Source: Olsenella sp. An293 (GTDB lineage: Bacteria > Actinomycetota > Coriobacteriia > Coriobacteriales > Atopobiaceae). From it: a DNA stretch of 64,000 nt. Both the position numbers and the translations under genes were made by a program. The stretch spans positions 48,531 to 112,530 of the forward strand of contig NZ_NFIT01000008.1 in NCBI RefSeq assembly GCF_002159495.1, written 5' to 3'. Under the pieces are notes generated by a model. The model ran no database searches and was not told the origin of the DNA. It was given only the letters and a program-made list of their open reading frames with translations. Numbering within the stretch: position 1 is the stretch's first letter; each line of letters opens with the position of its first letter. Below, piece by piece: positions 7,186 to 15,841 of this stretch.

Positions 7186-9693
7186 CTACCCCTCGATCTT
7201 CACGAGCGGGGCAAAGCCCTTGAGGAGCTTCTTGGTCTTGCCCGTGCGCGTGAACTTGACCTCGATGGTGTCGCCGGAGACGGAGAGCACCTTGCCGGGG
7301 CCAAAGGTCTTGTGGGAGACCGCGTCGCCGGGCGAGAAGGACGCGCTCGCCGCAGGCCGTGCCGGAGCCGCGGCCGTGGGTGCCGCGGCAGGCCGCGCTC
7401 CCCCGCCGGTCGAGCGCGTGCGCGAACCGAAGACGTTGCCGCCGTAGACCGAAGACCCGCGCCCGCTGCCGAAGGTGCCGTGGCGGTCGCCGCGCTTCTC
7501 CCAGCCCACGCCGGCAAAGCCCGACGAGCCCACGCCCACGCGCTCCACGTCCGCGGACGGGATCTCGTTTAGGAAGCGGCTCGGCGGGTTTGCCTGGACC
7601 GAGCCAAAGGTGCGTCTGGTCACGGCATGCGTGAGGTAGAGCTTCTTGCGGGCGCGCGTGATCGCCACGTAGGCCAGGCGCCGCTCCTCCTCAACCGCCG
7701 CCGGGTCGCCGTCGTAGGAGGCGTGCGGGAAGATCCCCTCCTCCATGCCGGCGACGAACACCACCGGGAACTCCAAACCCTTGGCCGAGTGAATGGTCAT
7801 CATCGTCACCGCATGGGTCTGACCAGCCAGCGAGTCCAGGTCAGACCTCAGCGCCAGCCACTCGATGAGCGCGGGCAGCTTCTCGGACGCGACGGGCGGC
7901 CTGAGAGGGACAGGCGCCGAGGCGGCGTCCCCAGCGGGCGAATCGCCTTGGCGAGCGAGCGAAGCGAGCGCTGAGCCCGTCGGGGACGCCGCCTCAGCGC
8001 CGGACGGCTCGATCGCGCCCGCGGCACGCAGCTGCTCCAGAGACTCGAGGGTCTCCACGGCGTCGTGCGTCTCGTCGAACTCGGCGGCGACGCCCATGAA
8101 CTCCTTGATGTTCTCGATGCGGCCGTCCGCCTCCACGGAGTGCTCGGCCTCGAGGGCGCGGATGAGGCCGGAGCGGTCCACGATCGCGTCGACCACGTCG
8201 GCCAGCTCGCCGGTGAAGTGGCGCCCGGCCTCGATCACGCCCGTGAACTCCGCGAGCGCCTGGCGCACCTTGGCGCCGAGCAGCCCCGTCTCCGCGATCG
8301 CCATCTCGCAGGCGGAGAAGAACGAGATGCCCTCGTCGGCCGCGAGCTCGCGAATCTTGTTAATGGAGGTGGTACCGATGCCGCGGCGCGGCGTGTTGAC
8401 CACGCGCAGGGCAGCCACGTCATCGTCGGGGTTCACCACGAGCTTGAGGTAGGCCATGACGTCGCGCACCTCGGCGCGGTCGAAGAAGCGCGTGCCGCCC
8501 ACGATCTTGTAGGGCACCCCCGCGCGCAGGAACATGTCCTCGAGGATGCGTGACTGCGCGTTGGTGCGGTAGAAGACGGCCATGTCGTCGTAGCTCGTGC
8601 CGCCGTCGTGGAGCTTCTCGATCTCCGAGCCGATCCAGCGGCCCTCGTCGCGCTCGTCGGAGGCCTGGAACACGCGGATCCTCTCGCCGTCCCCGGCGTC
8701 CGTGAACAGGCGCTTGGGCTTGCGGCGGGCGTTGTTGGCCACCACGGCGTTGGCCGCGGCGAGGATGTGGCCCGTCGAGCGGTAGTTCTGCTCGAGGCGC
8801 ACCACGCGGGCATCCGGGTAGTCCTTCTCAAAGTCTAGGATGTTCTGGATGTCCGCGCCACGCCAGCTGTAGATCGACTGGTCGTCGTCGCCAACGACCA
8901 TGAGGTTGCGATAGCGCCCGGCCAAGAGGTTGGTGATCGCGTACTGCACGTGGTTGGTGTCCTGGTACTCGTCCACGCTGATCTGGCGGAAGCGATCCTG
9001 GTAGCGCTCCAGCACCTCGGGGCGGCGGGAGAGCAGCTCGAAGGTCTTGACGAGCAGGTCGTCGAAGTCCATGGCGTTGGCCTTGGCGAGGCGCCGGTCC
9101 AGCTCGCGGTAGACGCGGGCGGCCGCGCGGTCGGCCGGGTTGGGCGAGCTCGCCATCTCGTCCGGGCCCACCATCGCGTTCTTGGCGGAGGAGATCTTGG
9201 AGCGGATGGCGTTCATCGGGAACTGCTTTTGGTCGATGTCGAGGTCGGCCATGATGGTCTTGACCAGGCGGCGCGAGTCATCGTCGTCGTAGATGGTGAA
9301 GTTGGGCCGGTAGCCCACGAGCTCCGGGTCCTCGCGCAGCATCCGCACGCACATGGCGTGGAAGGTGCAGACCCACATGCCACGCGTGCCGTAGGGCAGC
9401 AGGGCCTCCAGGCGCTCGCGCATCTCCGCGGCGGCCTTGTTGGTGAACGTGATGGCAAGGACCTGCCAGGGGCGCACGCCCTCGTCGGCGATCATGTGCG
9501 CGATGCGGTACGTGAGCACGCGCGTCTTGCCCGAGCCCGCGCCCGCGAGCACGAGCAGCGGCCCGCGCGTGCACTCGGCGGCCTCCCGCTGGGCGGGGTT
9601 GAGCCCCGAGAGGTCGATGGTCGGGGCAGGTGCGGGCGCAGGCGCCGCAAAGCCGCCCGCCTGCGGAAAGAGGGTCTGCTGGTCCTGGGTCAT
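7186..9693 (-). CDS. pcrA: ATP-dependent DNA helicase PcrA/UvrD
   Basis: 835 residues. SF1A 3'-5' helicase of repair and replication restart. Motifs in order: Gln motif and Walker A GAGSGKT (51-57), Walker B with DEYQDTNH, motif III DDDQSIYSWRGA, motif IV QNYRSTG, motif V TIHSAKGLEFPVVFVAGMEEG and motif VI YVAITRARKKLY. The C-terminal tail GDAVSHKTFGPGKVLSV matches the Tudor-like RNA-polymerase-binding domain of PcrA. Odd feature: residues about 567-592, in the variable linker, are encoded by a palindromic repeat (7919-7995) that also exists between genes at 52918. Reading frame is intact through it. Alone as the helicase gene between a marR-type gene and mscS. Confidence 0.95.
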   Translation of the reverse strand: MTQDQQTLFPQAGGFAAPAPAPAPTIDLSGLNPAQREAAECTRGPLLVLAGAGSGKTRVLTYRIAHMIADEGVRPWQVLAITFTNKAAAEMRERLEALLPYGTRGMWVCTFHAMCVRMLREDPELVGYRPNFTIYDDDDSRRLVKTIMADLDIDQKQFPMNAIRSKISSAKNAMVGPDEMASSPNPADRAAARVYRELDRRLAKANAMDFDDLLVKTFELLSRRPEVLERYQDRFRQISVDEYQDTNHVQYAITNLLAGRYRNLMVVGDDDQSIYSWRGADIQNILDFEKDYPDARVVRLEQNYRSTGHILAAANAVVANNARRKPKRLFTDAGDGERIRVFQASDERDEGRWIGSEIEKLHDGGTSYDDMAVFYRTNAQSRILEDMFLRAGVPYKIVGGTRFFDRAEVRDVMAYLKLVVNPDDDVAALRVVNTPRRGIGTTSINKIRELAADEGISFFSACEMAIAETGLLGAKVRQALAEFTGVIEAGRHFTGELADVVDAIVDRSGLIRALEAEHSVEADGRIENIKEFMGVAAEFDETHDAVETLESLEQLRAAGAIEPSGAEAASPTGSALASLARQGDSPAGDAASAPVPLRPPVASEKLPALIEWLALRSDLDSLAGQTHAVTMMTIHSAKGLEFPVVFVAGMEEGIFPHASYDGDPAAVEEERRLAYVAITRARKKLYLTHAVTRRTFGSVQANPPSRFLNEIPSADVERVGVGSSGFAGVGWEKRGDRHGTFGSGRGSSVYGGNVFGSRTRSTGGGARPAAAPTAAAPARPAASASFSPGDAVSHKTFGPGKVLSVSGDTIEVKFTRTGKTKKLLKGFAPLVKIEG
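7919..7995 (-). repeat. Palindromic element inside the pcrA coding region
   Basis: Arms 7919-7938 and 7976-7995 are complementary over 18 of 20 positions (arm GAGGCGGCGTCCCC...). The 37-nt interior contains GCGAGCGAGCGAAGCGAGCG and CGCTGAG. The same interior occurs at 52937-52986 with wholly different arms. It is in frame and adds Ala/Ser/Gly-rich linker residues to PcrA. Confidence 0.85.
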
Positions 9694-9703
9694 GGAGCTC
9701 CCA

Positions 9704-9778
9704 CGTTCTTCTCGGCAACTGATGCCCTACGAGTGTAGCGGCCCGACCGGACAGAAACTGCCGAGGAGCGAGAAGAAC
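9704..9778. repeat. CGTTCTTCTCG/CGAGAAGAAC inverted repeat upstream of pcrA
   Basis: The gap between marR-type and pcrA genes carries CGTTCTTCTCGGCA at 9704 and CGAGAAGAAC at 9769, an inverted pair. The same 11-mer recurs at many other intergenic sites in the window. Confidence 0.6.
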
Positions 9779-9797
9779 ACAGGGCCTTGGGCGGAAG

Positions 9798-10349
9798 CTA
9801 CGCGCGCTTCTTGTCGGACTCCCCGATCGAGATGTCCTTGTCGTAGGTGAGGCTGTAGGCGATCTCGAGGCCGCGCAGCAGCTCGCGCGCATCGTGCTCG
9901 CCCATCTTGCTCAGGGTCGCGGCGAGGCCCGAGACCCCGCCCGAGCTGTTGTCATGGGCGTATGCGCGCCCCTCGTCGGTGCAGTAGACGATCACGCGGC
10001 GACGGTCGTTCTCGTCCGGGACGCGCTTCACGTAGCCCTTGGCCTCCAGCGAGTCCAGGATGCGCGTCATGCGGGGGCGGGTGTAGCCGAGCTTGCTGGC
10101 AAGGTCGGACGGGTTCATCCCCTCGTCCTGGCGAGAAAGATACTCGAGCACCGGGTCCTCGCCCATCGACATGCCATAGGCCGTGCCAATGGAGCCCTTG
10201 GCGACGCCTCGGGAGTACATGATGAGCTTCTTAGCCGCGTCCTCGTAGTCCATCCTCGCGCTACTCGTCCCTTCCAGCGAGCACACGGAGCTTGTCGCCC
10301 CACCAAACTCAAGTTGGTTAATGGTAGCAACTTTTTCCTGAGTTTGCAT
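9798..10349 (-). CDS. MarR family transcriptional regulator
   Basis: 183 residues from ATG 10349, which follows GGGAGG at 8 bases; a GTG three codons upstream sits inside that site. The winged helix-turn-helix is clear at about 70-125: EYLSRQDEGMNPSDLASKLG, then TRPRMTRILDSLEAKGYVKR and the wing ENDRRRVIVYCTDEGRAY. The N-terminal 35 residues look unrelated, so a shorter protein starting at a later ATG (10253) cannot be excluded. Likely a dimeric repressor responding to a small ligand. It lies between the mannose operon and pcrA. GTTAATGGTAGCAACT in its first codons resembles GTTAACGGTAGCAACT in the PTS promoter region, so it may act on that operon (inference). Confidence 0.8.
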   Translation of the reverse strand: MQTQEKVATINQLEFGGATSSVCSLEGTSSARMDYEDAAKKLIMYSRGVAKGSIGTAYGMSMGEDPVLEYLSRQDEGMNPSDLASKLGYTRPRMTRILDSLEAKGYVKRVPDENDRRRVIVYCTDEGRAYAHDNSSGGVSGLAATLSKMGEHDARELLRGLEIAYSLTYDKDISIGESDKKRA

Positions 10350-10395
10350 GAAGAACACCTCCCGTGAAAGCGAGAAAAACGATCCTGTCGGGACG

Positions 10396-11241
10396 TCACG
10401 ACTCCCCGAGAAGCGAGAAGATCGTCTCAGCGAGGCCGTCGTGGTCGTTGTCGAGCGCGGTCACGCGCGCGGCCGCGGCGCGCACCTCCGCGGGCGCGTT
10501 GGCCATGGCCCAGCTCTGCGACACCGCACGCAGCATGTCGATGTCGTTGCGGCCGTCGCCGAACGCCGCAGCGCGCTCGAGGGGCACGCCGAGGTGCTCG
10601 CACACGACGCCGATGCCCTCCGTCTTGCTCGCGCGCCCGTCCATGACCTCGCAGAGAATGGACGAGGACCTCACCACGGAGAGCTGCGGGAACGCCGCGC
10701 CCAGCTCGCGCTCCGCACGCTCGATGGCCGCGGGCTCGCCCACGAGCAGGAACTTGTGGAGCCCGCGCTCCGAGAAGTGCTCCTCGAGCGTCCCCTCGAC
10801 GGACTCCACGCCCACGATCCGCTCCTCGCGCGCCACGCGCGGGTCACGACGGTCCGTCGTCACCCACGTGTGGTAGCCATACGCCATGCAGCAGAGCTCG
10901 GGGAACTCGCAGGCAACGTGGTCACGGACCTCGAGCGCGCACCCGAGCGCTATGGGCCTGCTCAGAAGCTCCTCGCCGGCGGCATCGATGACGTAGGCCC
11001 CGCTGTAGCACACCGTGGGACCGGAGCACCCCAGCTCGCGCCTTATCTCCTCCAGCGCCTCCGGCATGCGGGCCGAGACCAGCACGAGCGGCACGCCGCG
11101 CGCAGCGAGCTCGCGCGCCGCCGCGGCGGTCCGCGGGCTCACCCGATGCGCCGCATCGAGGACGGTCCCGTCAACGTCCGAGAACACCACCGAGGGCAGG
11201 GCACCGTCGCCCGACGCCCCGCAAAGCGCGTCAGCCATCAT
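10396..11241 (-). CDS. Cof-type HAD hydrolase
   Basis: 281 residues. HAD phosphatase of the Cof subfamily: motif I FSDVDGTVLD (20-29), motif II VLVSARMP and motif III/IV with the conserved Lys region and AAFGDGRNDIDML (about 236-248), with a C2 cap domain between. These enzymes dephosphorylate sugar phosphates or cofactors; the substrate cannot be told from sequence. The start overlaps the stop of the isomerase gene (ATGATG). The second ATG, at 11238, has better spacing from GGAGGAG. Last gene of the mannose PTS/isomerase series, so a sugar-phosphate substrate is plausible. Confidence 0.85.
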   Translation of the reverse strand: MMADALCGASGDGALPSVVFSDVDGTVLDAAHRVSPRTAAAARELAARGVPLVLVSARMPEALEEIRRELGCSGPTVCYSGAYVIDAAGEELLSRPIALGCALEVRDHVACEFPELCCMAYGYHTWVTTDRRDPRVAREERIVGVESVEGTLEEHFSERGLHKFLLVGEPAAIERAERELGAAFPQLSVVRSSSILCEVMDGRASKTEGIGVVCEHLGVPLERAAAFGDGRNDIDMLRAVSQSWAMANAPAEVRAAAARVTALDNDHDGLAETIFSLLGES

Positions 11242-12992
11242 CTCTCCTCCGTACCGCGCACGTGCGCGCGCATCAGCATCGCAGTCGATCGTCCGTCGTT
11301 TCTTATCGCGAAGGCGCCCGTCGCCGCCGGGACCACGAACGTCTCCGCGTAGTGCACCCTCATCGGCTCGAAGGCGCCCTCGGGGCTCTCCACGAGGACC
11401 TCCTCGCCCTCCACCAGGTTGAGCACGTTGACGGTGCCCGCCGTGTCGAGAAGGGCGCGCCCGCCGGGCCCCACCGTGTAGCGCCTGGTCTCCAGCGGCT
11501 CCAGCGCGTGGAGCCCGGTGCGCTCCACCCGCGCCGCACCGCAGGGCTCGTCGACGTCCGCCGCCTGGTCCACGAGGCTCTTCTCAACCCACCCCGTGGT
11601 GCGGTCCCATCGAATGACCTCGCGCCCGTGCTCGAGGTGCACCGGGCGCGGCCGGCCGTCCAGGCCAAGTCGGCCCCAGTCCCAGAGCTTGAACGTGAAG
11701 ATGTAGGGCGTGGCGCTGATCTCCAGGACCATCGTGTTGGCCCCGGCGCCGTGGATGGTCCCCGCGGGAATGAGGAAGTGGTCGTGCCTTCGCGCCGGGA
11801 TGCGGTTGACGTAGCGCGACGCATCGAAGGGCTCGCCGCCCGCGTTGGCCTCCTCGAGGGCGCCCATCACCTCCGCCGGGTCCACGCCCTCGCGAAGTCC
11901 CAGATAGACGCAGGCGTCCTCTCCCGCGTCCAGGATGTAGTAGCTCTCGTCCTGCGTGTAGGCCATGCCAAACGCCCGGCGGATGTAGTCCGTGGTGGGG
12001 TGCACCTGCAGGGAGAGGTTCTGCCCGCCCATGGTGTCCAGGAAGTCAAAGCGGATGGGGAACTCGGCCCCGTAGCGGGCATAGACCCCCTCGCCCAGCA
12101 GCGGCAGCGGGCACAGGAGCGTGAGGTCCATCGCGGGCACGCGCACCACGGCGTTGTCAAAGGCCAGGGCGAGCGCGTTCTCCTCGGGAACGCCGTCGAA
12201 GGCCCAGGCGTAGTTGGGGGCGTCATCCGGCAGTCCAAAGCGCTCGCGCATCCACTGGCCGCCCCACACGCCGGGGTCGAAGTACGGAACCGTGCGGAAG
12301 GGACGGCTCGCCGCAACGTCCAATGCGTCCTGGAGCGCCTCGCCTGTGACGGCGCGGGGCGCGCCCGCCTCCACGGTGTCCACCACGAAGTCCGCCCGGG
12401 GCAGCACGCGGGCCTTCACGCGGTCCGCCAGGCGCCACTCCACGAAGTAGCCGCGCTTGACCTTGCGCAGGACGTCCTCGCCCGCGTTGTCGCAGCCGTA
12501 GTTGGGCATGCCGGCGCGGTAGCGGAGCTGAATCTCCCAGCGCGTCACGTCCGCGTAGACGAGCACGTCACCGGGGTGGACGAGCGTCGCTCCAAAGCCG
12601 CAGACCACCACGAGCCCCTCGGCGCTCGCCACCCGCTCGCGCGCGGCGGCAAGCGCGTCGGCGTCCATGAAGTCCTCGAGCTCGCCGAAGCACATGCGCC
12701 CGAAGACGCGGTCGTCCGTGAGGAAGGGCGCCATGCGGCGCGTGAGCTCCGCCGGCTCAGGGAAGAGCTCCCGCGTATCGAGAAGGACGTCCGGCCGCAG
12801 TCCGCGCAGGACGTCCAGCAGCTCGTCCTCCCGCACGCCCGGGTAGCACTCGCACGAGACCACGACGCGCGACGGGCCCGCCGCGCGGAGCTCGTCCACG
12901 CGGCGGGCCAGTGCGGCCAGCAGGGCGCCATAGCCAAGAAGGACCTCGTGCCCCGGAACGGGAACGGTGGGGAAGCGGTCGTACGAGCCCAT
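11238..12992 (-). CDS. manA: Class I mannose-6-phosphate isomerase with N-terminal extension
   Basis: 584 residues. The C-terminal part (about 260-580) is a type I phosphomannose isomerase cupin: NLSLQVHPTTDYIRR carries the Gln/His zinc ligands, and IPAGTIHGAGANTMVLEIS the later His and Glu. It converts mannose-6-phosphate to fructose-6-phosphate. The first roughly 250 residues (VVVSCECYPGVREDELLDVL, VVCGFGATLVHPGDVLVYADVT) form a separate domain that looks nucleotide-kinase-like but has no Walker A. Long isomerases of this layout exist in gut Firmicutes, and the extension's function is unknown to me. It follows mannose PTS genes on the same strand, which supports mannose as substrate. Confidence 0.82.
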   Translation of the reverse strand: MGSYDRFPTVPVPGHEVLLGYGALLAALARRVDELRAAGPSRVVVSCECYPGVREDELLDVLRGLRPDVLLDTRELFPEPAELTRRMAPFLTDDRVFGRMCFGELEDFMDADALAAARERVASAEGLVVVCGFGATLVHPGDVLVYADVTRWEIQLRYRAGMPNYGCDNAGEDVLRKVKRGYFVEWRLADRVKARVLPRADFVVDTVEAGAPRAVTGEALQDALDVAASRPFRTVPYFDPGVWGGQWMRERFGLPDDAPNYAWAFDGVPEENALALAFDNAVVRVPAMDLTLLCPLPLLGEGVYARYGAEFPIRFDFLDTMGGQNLSLQVHPTTDYIRRAFGMAYTQDESYYILDAGEDACVYLGLREGVDPAEVMGALEEANAGGEPFDASRYVNRIPARRHDHFLIPAGTIHGAGANTMVLEISATPYIFTFKLWDWGRLGLDGRPRPVHLEHGREVIRWDRTTGWVEKSLVDQAADVDEPCGAARVERTGLHALEPLETRRYTVGPGGRALLDTAGTVNVLNLVEGEEVLVESPEGAFEPMRVHYAETFVVPAATGAFAIRNDGRSTAMLMRAHVRGTEER

Positions 12993-13001
12993 GGGGAGGC
13001 G

Positions 13002-13343
13002 TCACCCCCGCCCGTTCTTCTCGGCACGCGAGCCCTTCTTGCCCCGCGCGTCCAGGTCCACGCCTGCGGCGTCGAGAATCGCCCGCACGTTCTTCTTGGC
13101 GTTGGTCGTGCCCACCTTGAGGACGACGGACATGACCGCGCCGACCACCAAGACGATGACGCCGAGCACGCCAAAGCCCGTCGATCCCCCGTCGTAGAAG
13201 CCCCAGTAGCCCACGAGGAAGCCGGCGGCCACGAGCGAGTAGCCCAGGCGCAGCCAGACGTTGAGGCGTTGGATGGCGTCGGTCTGGAGCTTGGCCTCGC
13301 GGACGAGGTCCTCGCGGGACCAGTTGGAGGTGTCGAGTGCCAT
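13002..13343 (-). CDS. Small two-helix membrane protein of unknown function
   Basis: 113 residues from ATG 13343, with GAGGA just upstream. N-terminal amphipathic helix, then two transmembrane segments (about 32-50 and 56-76) separated by a Gly/Asp/Ser turn, and a basic cytoplasmic tail ending RAEKNGRG. I do not recognise a named family. It sits between the PTS EIID and isomerase genes, 9 bases from the latter, so it is probably co-transcribed with them and may be a PTS-associated accessory (inference from position only). Confidence 0.7.
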   Translation of the reverse strand: MALDTSNWSREDLVREAKLQTDAIQRLNVWLRLGYSLVAAGFLVGYWGFYDGGSTGFGVLGVIVLVVGAVMSVVLKVGTTNAKKNVRAILDAAGVDLDARGKKGSRAEKNGRG

Positions 13344-13366
13344 GGTCTTCCTCTCGGTAGCGGCGT

Positions 13367-13401
13367 GCCCGGGCCGCACAGGGGGAGACGGCGGCCCGGG
13401 C
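13367..13401 (-). terminator. GC-rich hairpin after the PTS EIID gene
   Basis: GCCCGGGCCGC at 13367-13377 pairs perfectly with GCGGCCCGGGC at 13391-13401 around a 13-nt loop. No T-run follows on the minus strand, so it is more likely a processing or attenuation hairpin that separates the PTS genes from the downstream genes than a full terminator. Confidence 0.55.
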
Positions 13402-13446
13402 AGAAGGAGGTATGCGAACCTAAAGGTGCGGTGTGCCGAGCGGGGC

Positions 13447-14298
13447 TTACGCGGTCGGCGCAGCGATCGTGGCGGCGCCGAAGAAGCCCACGGCAGCGCC
13501 GACGAAGGCGATGACGAGCAGGATCAGCATCGTGACGATGGGGCTGACCTTCTTCTTGGTCATGAGCCACCAGCACAGGATGGTGAAGCCGAGCGGAAGC
13601 AGCTTGGGGTAGATGCCGTCGAGCGTGCCCTGGAGCGTGCCGCCGCCGGGAAGCTGCAGCGACGTGGAGATGGAGACCCAGGTGGCGCAGACGGCGCCGA
13701 TGACCATGGTGCCGACCATCACGATGGCGTCGCGCAGGGCAGTGGCGTTGGGGCCGACGAGGGCCTCGACCGCGGCGCCGCCGAGGTCATAGCCGCGATA
13801 GTACGCGAGGCGCATGCCGAAGTAGGCGAGCAGGTTCCACACCACGATGTAGAAGATGGCGCCGAGCGGGCTGCCGCCCTCGGAGAGGCCCATCGCGATG
13901 CCGAGCAGGATCGGGATGAGCGTGCCGACGATCAGGGAGTCACCGATGCCGGCGAGCGGGCCCATGAGGCCGGCGCGGATGCCGTTGATGGTCTCGTCGT
14001 CGATGGCCTCGCCGTTGGCGCGCGCCTCCTCGAGGCCCACGGTGACGCCGACGATCATGGAGCCGATCTGCGGCTCGGTGTTGAAGAACGCGGAGTAGGT
14101 GGTGAGGGCCTTCTGCTGGTCCTCCTTCTTGTCGTAGAGGTCCTCGACGATCGGCAGCATGGAGACTAGGTAGCCGAAGGTCTGCATGTGCTCCTGCGAG
14201 AAGCACGTGAGGTTGCCGTAGTACCAGTTGCGGAAGGACTTGGCGAGGGCCTTCTTGGAGACCTTCCTGCCTCCCTTGGCGGCGGTGGTGTCAGCCAT
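13447..14298 (-). CDS. PTS mannose/fructose/sorbose family EIID
   Basis: 283 residues. Membrane EIID subunit of a mannose-class phosphotransferase system. Seen: N-terminal NWYYGNLTCFSQEHMQTFGYL, the conserved GLMGPLAGIGDSLIVGTLIPILLGIAMG block and FYIVVWNLLAYFGMR, with hydrophobic C-terminal helices. Its ATG overlaps the EIIC stop by one base (TAATG), so the two are coupled. With EIIC it forms the transport channel; EIIA and EIIB supply the phosphate. The following isomerase gene makes mannose (or a similar hexose) the likely substrate, although this class can also carry fructose, sorbose or amino sugars. Confidence 0.93.
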   Translation of the reverse strand: MADTTAAKGGRKVSKKALAKSFRNWYYGNLTCFSQEHMQTFGYLVSMLPIVEDLYDKKEDQQKALTTYSAFFNTEPQIGSMIVGVTVGLEEARANGEAIDDETINGIRAGLMGPLAGIGDSLIVGTLIPILLGIAMGLSEGGSPLGAIFYIVVWNLLAYFGMRLAYYRGYDLGGAAVEALVGPNATALRDAIVMVGTMVIGAVCATWVSISTSLQLPGGGTLQGTLDGIYPKLLPLGFTILCWWLMTKKKVSPIVTMLILLVIAFVGAAVGFFGAATIAAPTA

Positions 14299-15155
14299 TA
14301 GATGTCCTCCTCTTCCTCGTCGTCAGCTGCGGTGAGCTCGCCGGACGCGGCAGCCACCACGGGACGGTTCTTGAGCGTGGAGATCTGGAAGTTGATGAGC
14401 GCGAAGAAGCAGGCGATCGCGGAGGCGGCGATGAGGTTGCAGCCCATGACCGCGGCGAGCGTGAAGCCGAAGAAGAAGGTCAGGAAGTCGGTGGGCTTGG
14501 CGATGACCTGCTTGAGCAGGATGGCGATACCGACGCAGGGAAGCAGGGAGCCGAGGGCGAACAGCGTCTTCATGGGCAGGCCGTCCATGGGCAGGCTGTT
14601 CATGATGAAGCTCACCATGTCCTGGCCAAAGTACACGATGACGAACGTGGGGATGAAGGAGCAGACGATGTGGGAGATCCAGGGCAGGACCATGTCCACG
14701 AGGTAGAGCTTGTGGGTGTCACCCTTCTCGAGCCACTTCCAGCCCATGCCCTGCCAGGCGAGGTTGATGGTGGCGGTGCCGTAGAAGAGGATGGCGCCGA
14801 GGGTGCCGCAGGTGGCGCCCAGGGTCGTGGCGAGAGCGGCCGCGTCGGCGCTGTTGGGGTCGAGGCCCTGGGCCTTGACGGCCATCATGGCCAGCGGGAT
14901 GCCGATGTAGCAGGCCGCGCGGACGTCGGCGGAGACGGTGCCGCCGGGGGTGACGAGAGCGATGTAGACGACCTGGATGGCCATGCCCACGATGATGCCG
15001 AGGGTCATGTCGCCCAGGATGAGGCCGACGATCAGGCCGGCGACGAGCGGGCGCCCGAGCGTGTAGTTGCCGATGGACGTGCCGCCGAGGCCGGGCATCG
15101 ACGCCAGGCAGGCGAACAGTCCCAGCAGCGCCGCCTGGAACACGTTAATAACCAT
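14298..15155 (-). CDS. PTS mannose/fructose/sorbose family EIIC
   Basis: 285 residues, polytopic. The GKPLVAGLIVGLILGDMTLG-like segment and ASMPGLGGTSIGNYTLGRPLVAGL at the N-terminus, then VVYIALVTPGGTVSADVRAACYIGIPLAM, are the mannose-class EIIC signature. It forms the sugar channel together with EIID. The C-terminal tail is very acidic (ELTAADDEEEEDI). Separated from EIIB by a 129-bp gap with strong hairpins, unusually long for a PTS operon, suggesting different expression of the soluble and membrane subunits. Confidence 0.92.
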   Translation of the reverse strand: MVINVFQAALLGLFACLASMPGLGGTSIGNYTLGRPLVAGLIVGLILGDMTLGIIVGMAIQVVYIALVTPGGTVSADVRAACYIGIPLAMMAVKAQGLDPNSADAAALATTLGATCGTLGAILFYGTATINLAWQGMGWKWLEKGDTHKLYLVDMVLPWISHIVCSFIPTFVIVYFGQDMVSFIMNSLPMDGLPMKTLFALGSLLPCVGIAILLKQVIAKPTDFLTFFFGFTLAAVMGCNLIAASAIACFFALINFQISTLKNRPVVAAASGELTAADDEEEEDI

Positions 15156-15177
15156 TGCTTACCACCTTTCCGTGAGT

Positions 15178-15278
15178 GGTGTCCCCTAGGGACATTATCC
15201 TTGCCGGAGCGGCGGCATCCCGGGACGTGCCGCCGCGAAGCAACGTGAGTGATGAAAAGGGACTGTCCCTTTTCATCA
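15178..15278 (-). repeat. EIIB-EIIC intercistronic hairpins, including a 29-nt GGGAC palindrome
   Basis: Three palindromes lie in this gap. (1) 15250-15278 is a perfect 29-nt inverted repeat, TGATGAAAAGGGA-CTG-TCCCTTTTCATCA. (2) 15209-15236, GCGGCGGCA with TGCCGCCGC around a TCCCGGGA core. (3) 15179-15193, the near-palindrome TGTCCCCTAGGGACA. The first has a sister at 27061-27089 with the same AAGGGAC core and different but still paired arms. They may stabilise or attenuate the mRNA between soluble and membrane PTS genes. Confidence 0.8.
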
Positions 15279-15284
15279 TGTCGG

Positions 15285-15782
15285 CTAGAAGCCGAACTGG
15301 CCGCGGAACTTGTCCCAGGTGCCGGTCTCCTTGTCGGGGATCAGGCGGAAGTCGACGGTGTAGCCCTTCTTGGAGATGGCCTCGAGCGCCTCGGCCTCCT
15401 CCTGGGTGATCGACTGGTTGTTGCCGATCTTGGTGGTGCCGGGACGGTCGTTGCACGGCCCCACGATGACGGTCTTGACGTCATCGGGCACAAACCCAAA
15501 GTTCACGAGGATCTCGGCCATGTCGACGGGGTTCTTGGTGATGAGGAAGTAGCGGGTCTTGGAGTCGCGGACGGTCTGGGCCTTCTCCTTGAAGTGCTCC
15601 ATCGTCCACACGAAGGTCTTCTTGTCGGGAGCGGCGCTCTTGTAGGCGCTCTTGAGGACGGGGTTGGACGCCGCGGCGTCGTTGACGGCGATGATGCCGT
15701 CGCAGGGGTACTCGAGGGCCCAGCGGGTGACGGTCTGGCCGTGGATCATGCGATCGTCGATGCGGACAAACGAAACTGCCAT
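15285..15782 (-). CDS. PTS mannose/fructose/sorbose family EIIB
   Basis: 165 residues, soluble. The phosphorylated His14 lies in IDDRMIHGQTVTRW, the exact signature of mannose-class EIIB. The domain is otherwise of normal length (VNDAAASNPVLKSAYKSAAP; VGPCNDRPGTTKIGNN). Takes phosphate from EIIA and passes it to the incoming sugar. AAGGAG lies 6 bases before the ATG at 15782. Separate EIIA and EIIB genes, rather than an EIIAB fusion, are present here. Confidence 0.94.
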   Translation of the reverse strand: MAVSFVRIDDRMIHGQTVTRWALEYPCDGIIAVNDAAASNPVLKSAYKSAAPDKKTFVWTMEHFKEKAQTVRDSKTRYFLITKNPVDMAEILVNFGFVPDDVKTVIVGPCNDRPGTTKIGNNQSITQEEAEALEAISKKGYTVDFRLIPDKETGTWDKFRGQFGF

Positions 15783-15841
15783 GTTCTTCTCCTTACGCGT
15801 GTTCCTATCCTTATGGCGGGCACGCCCGCCCTTATCCGCCG

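Noticed and set aside
7919..7995. Frameshift or assembly error in pcrA at the palindrome
   Set aside because: The frame is open through the element and all helicase motifs on both sides are in the same frame.
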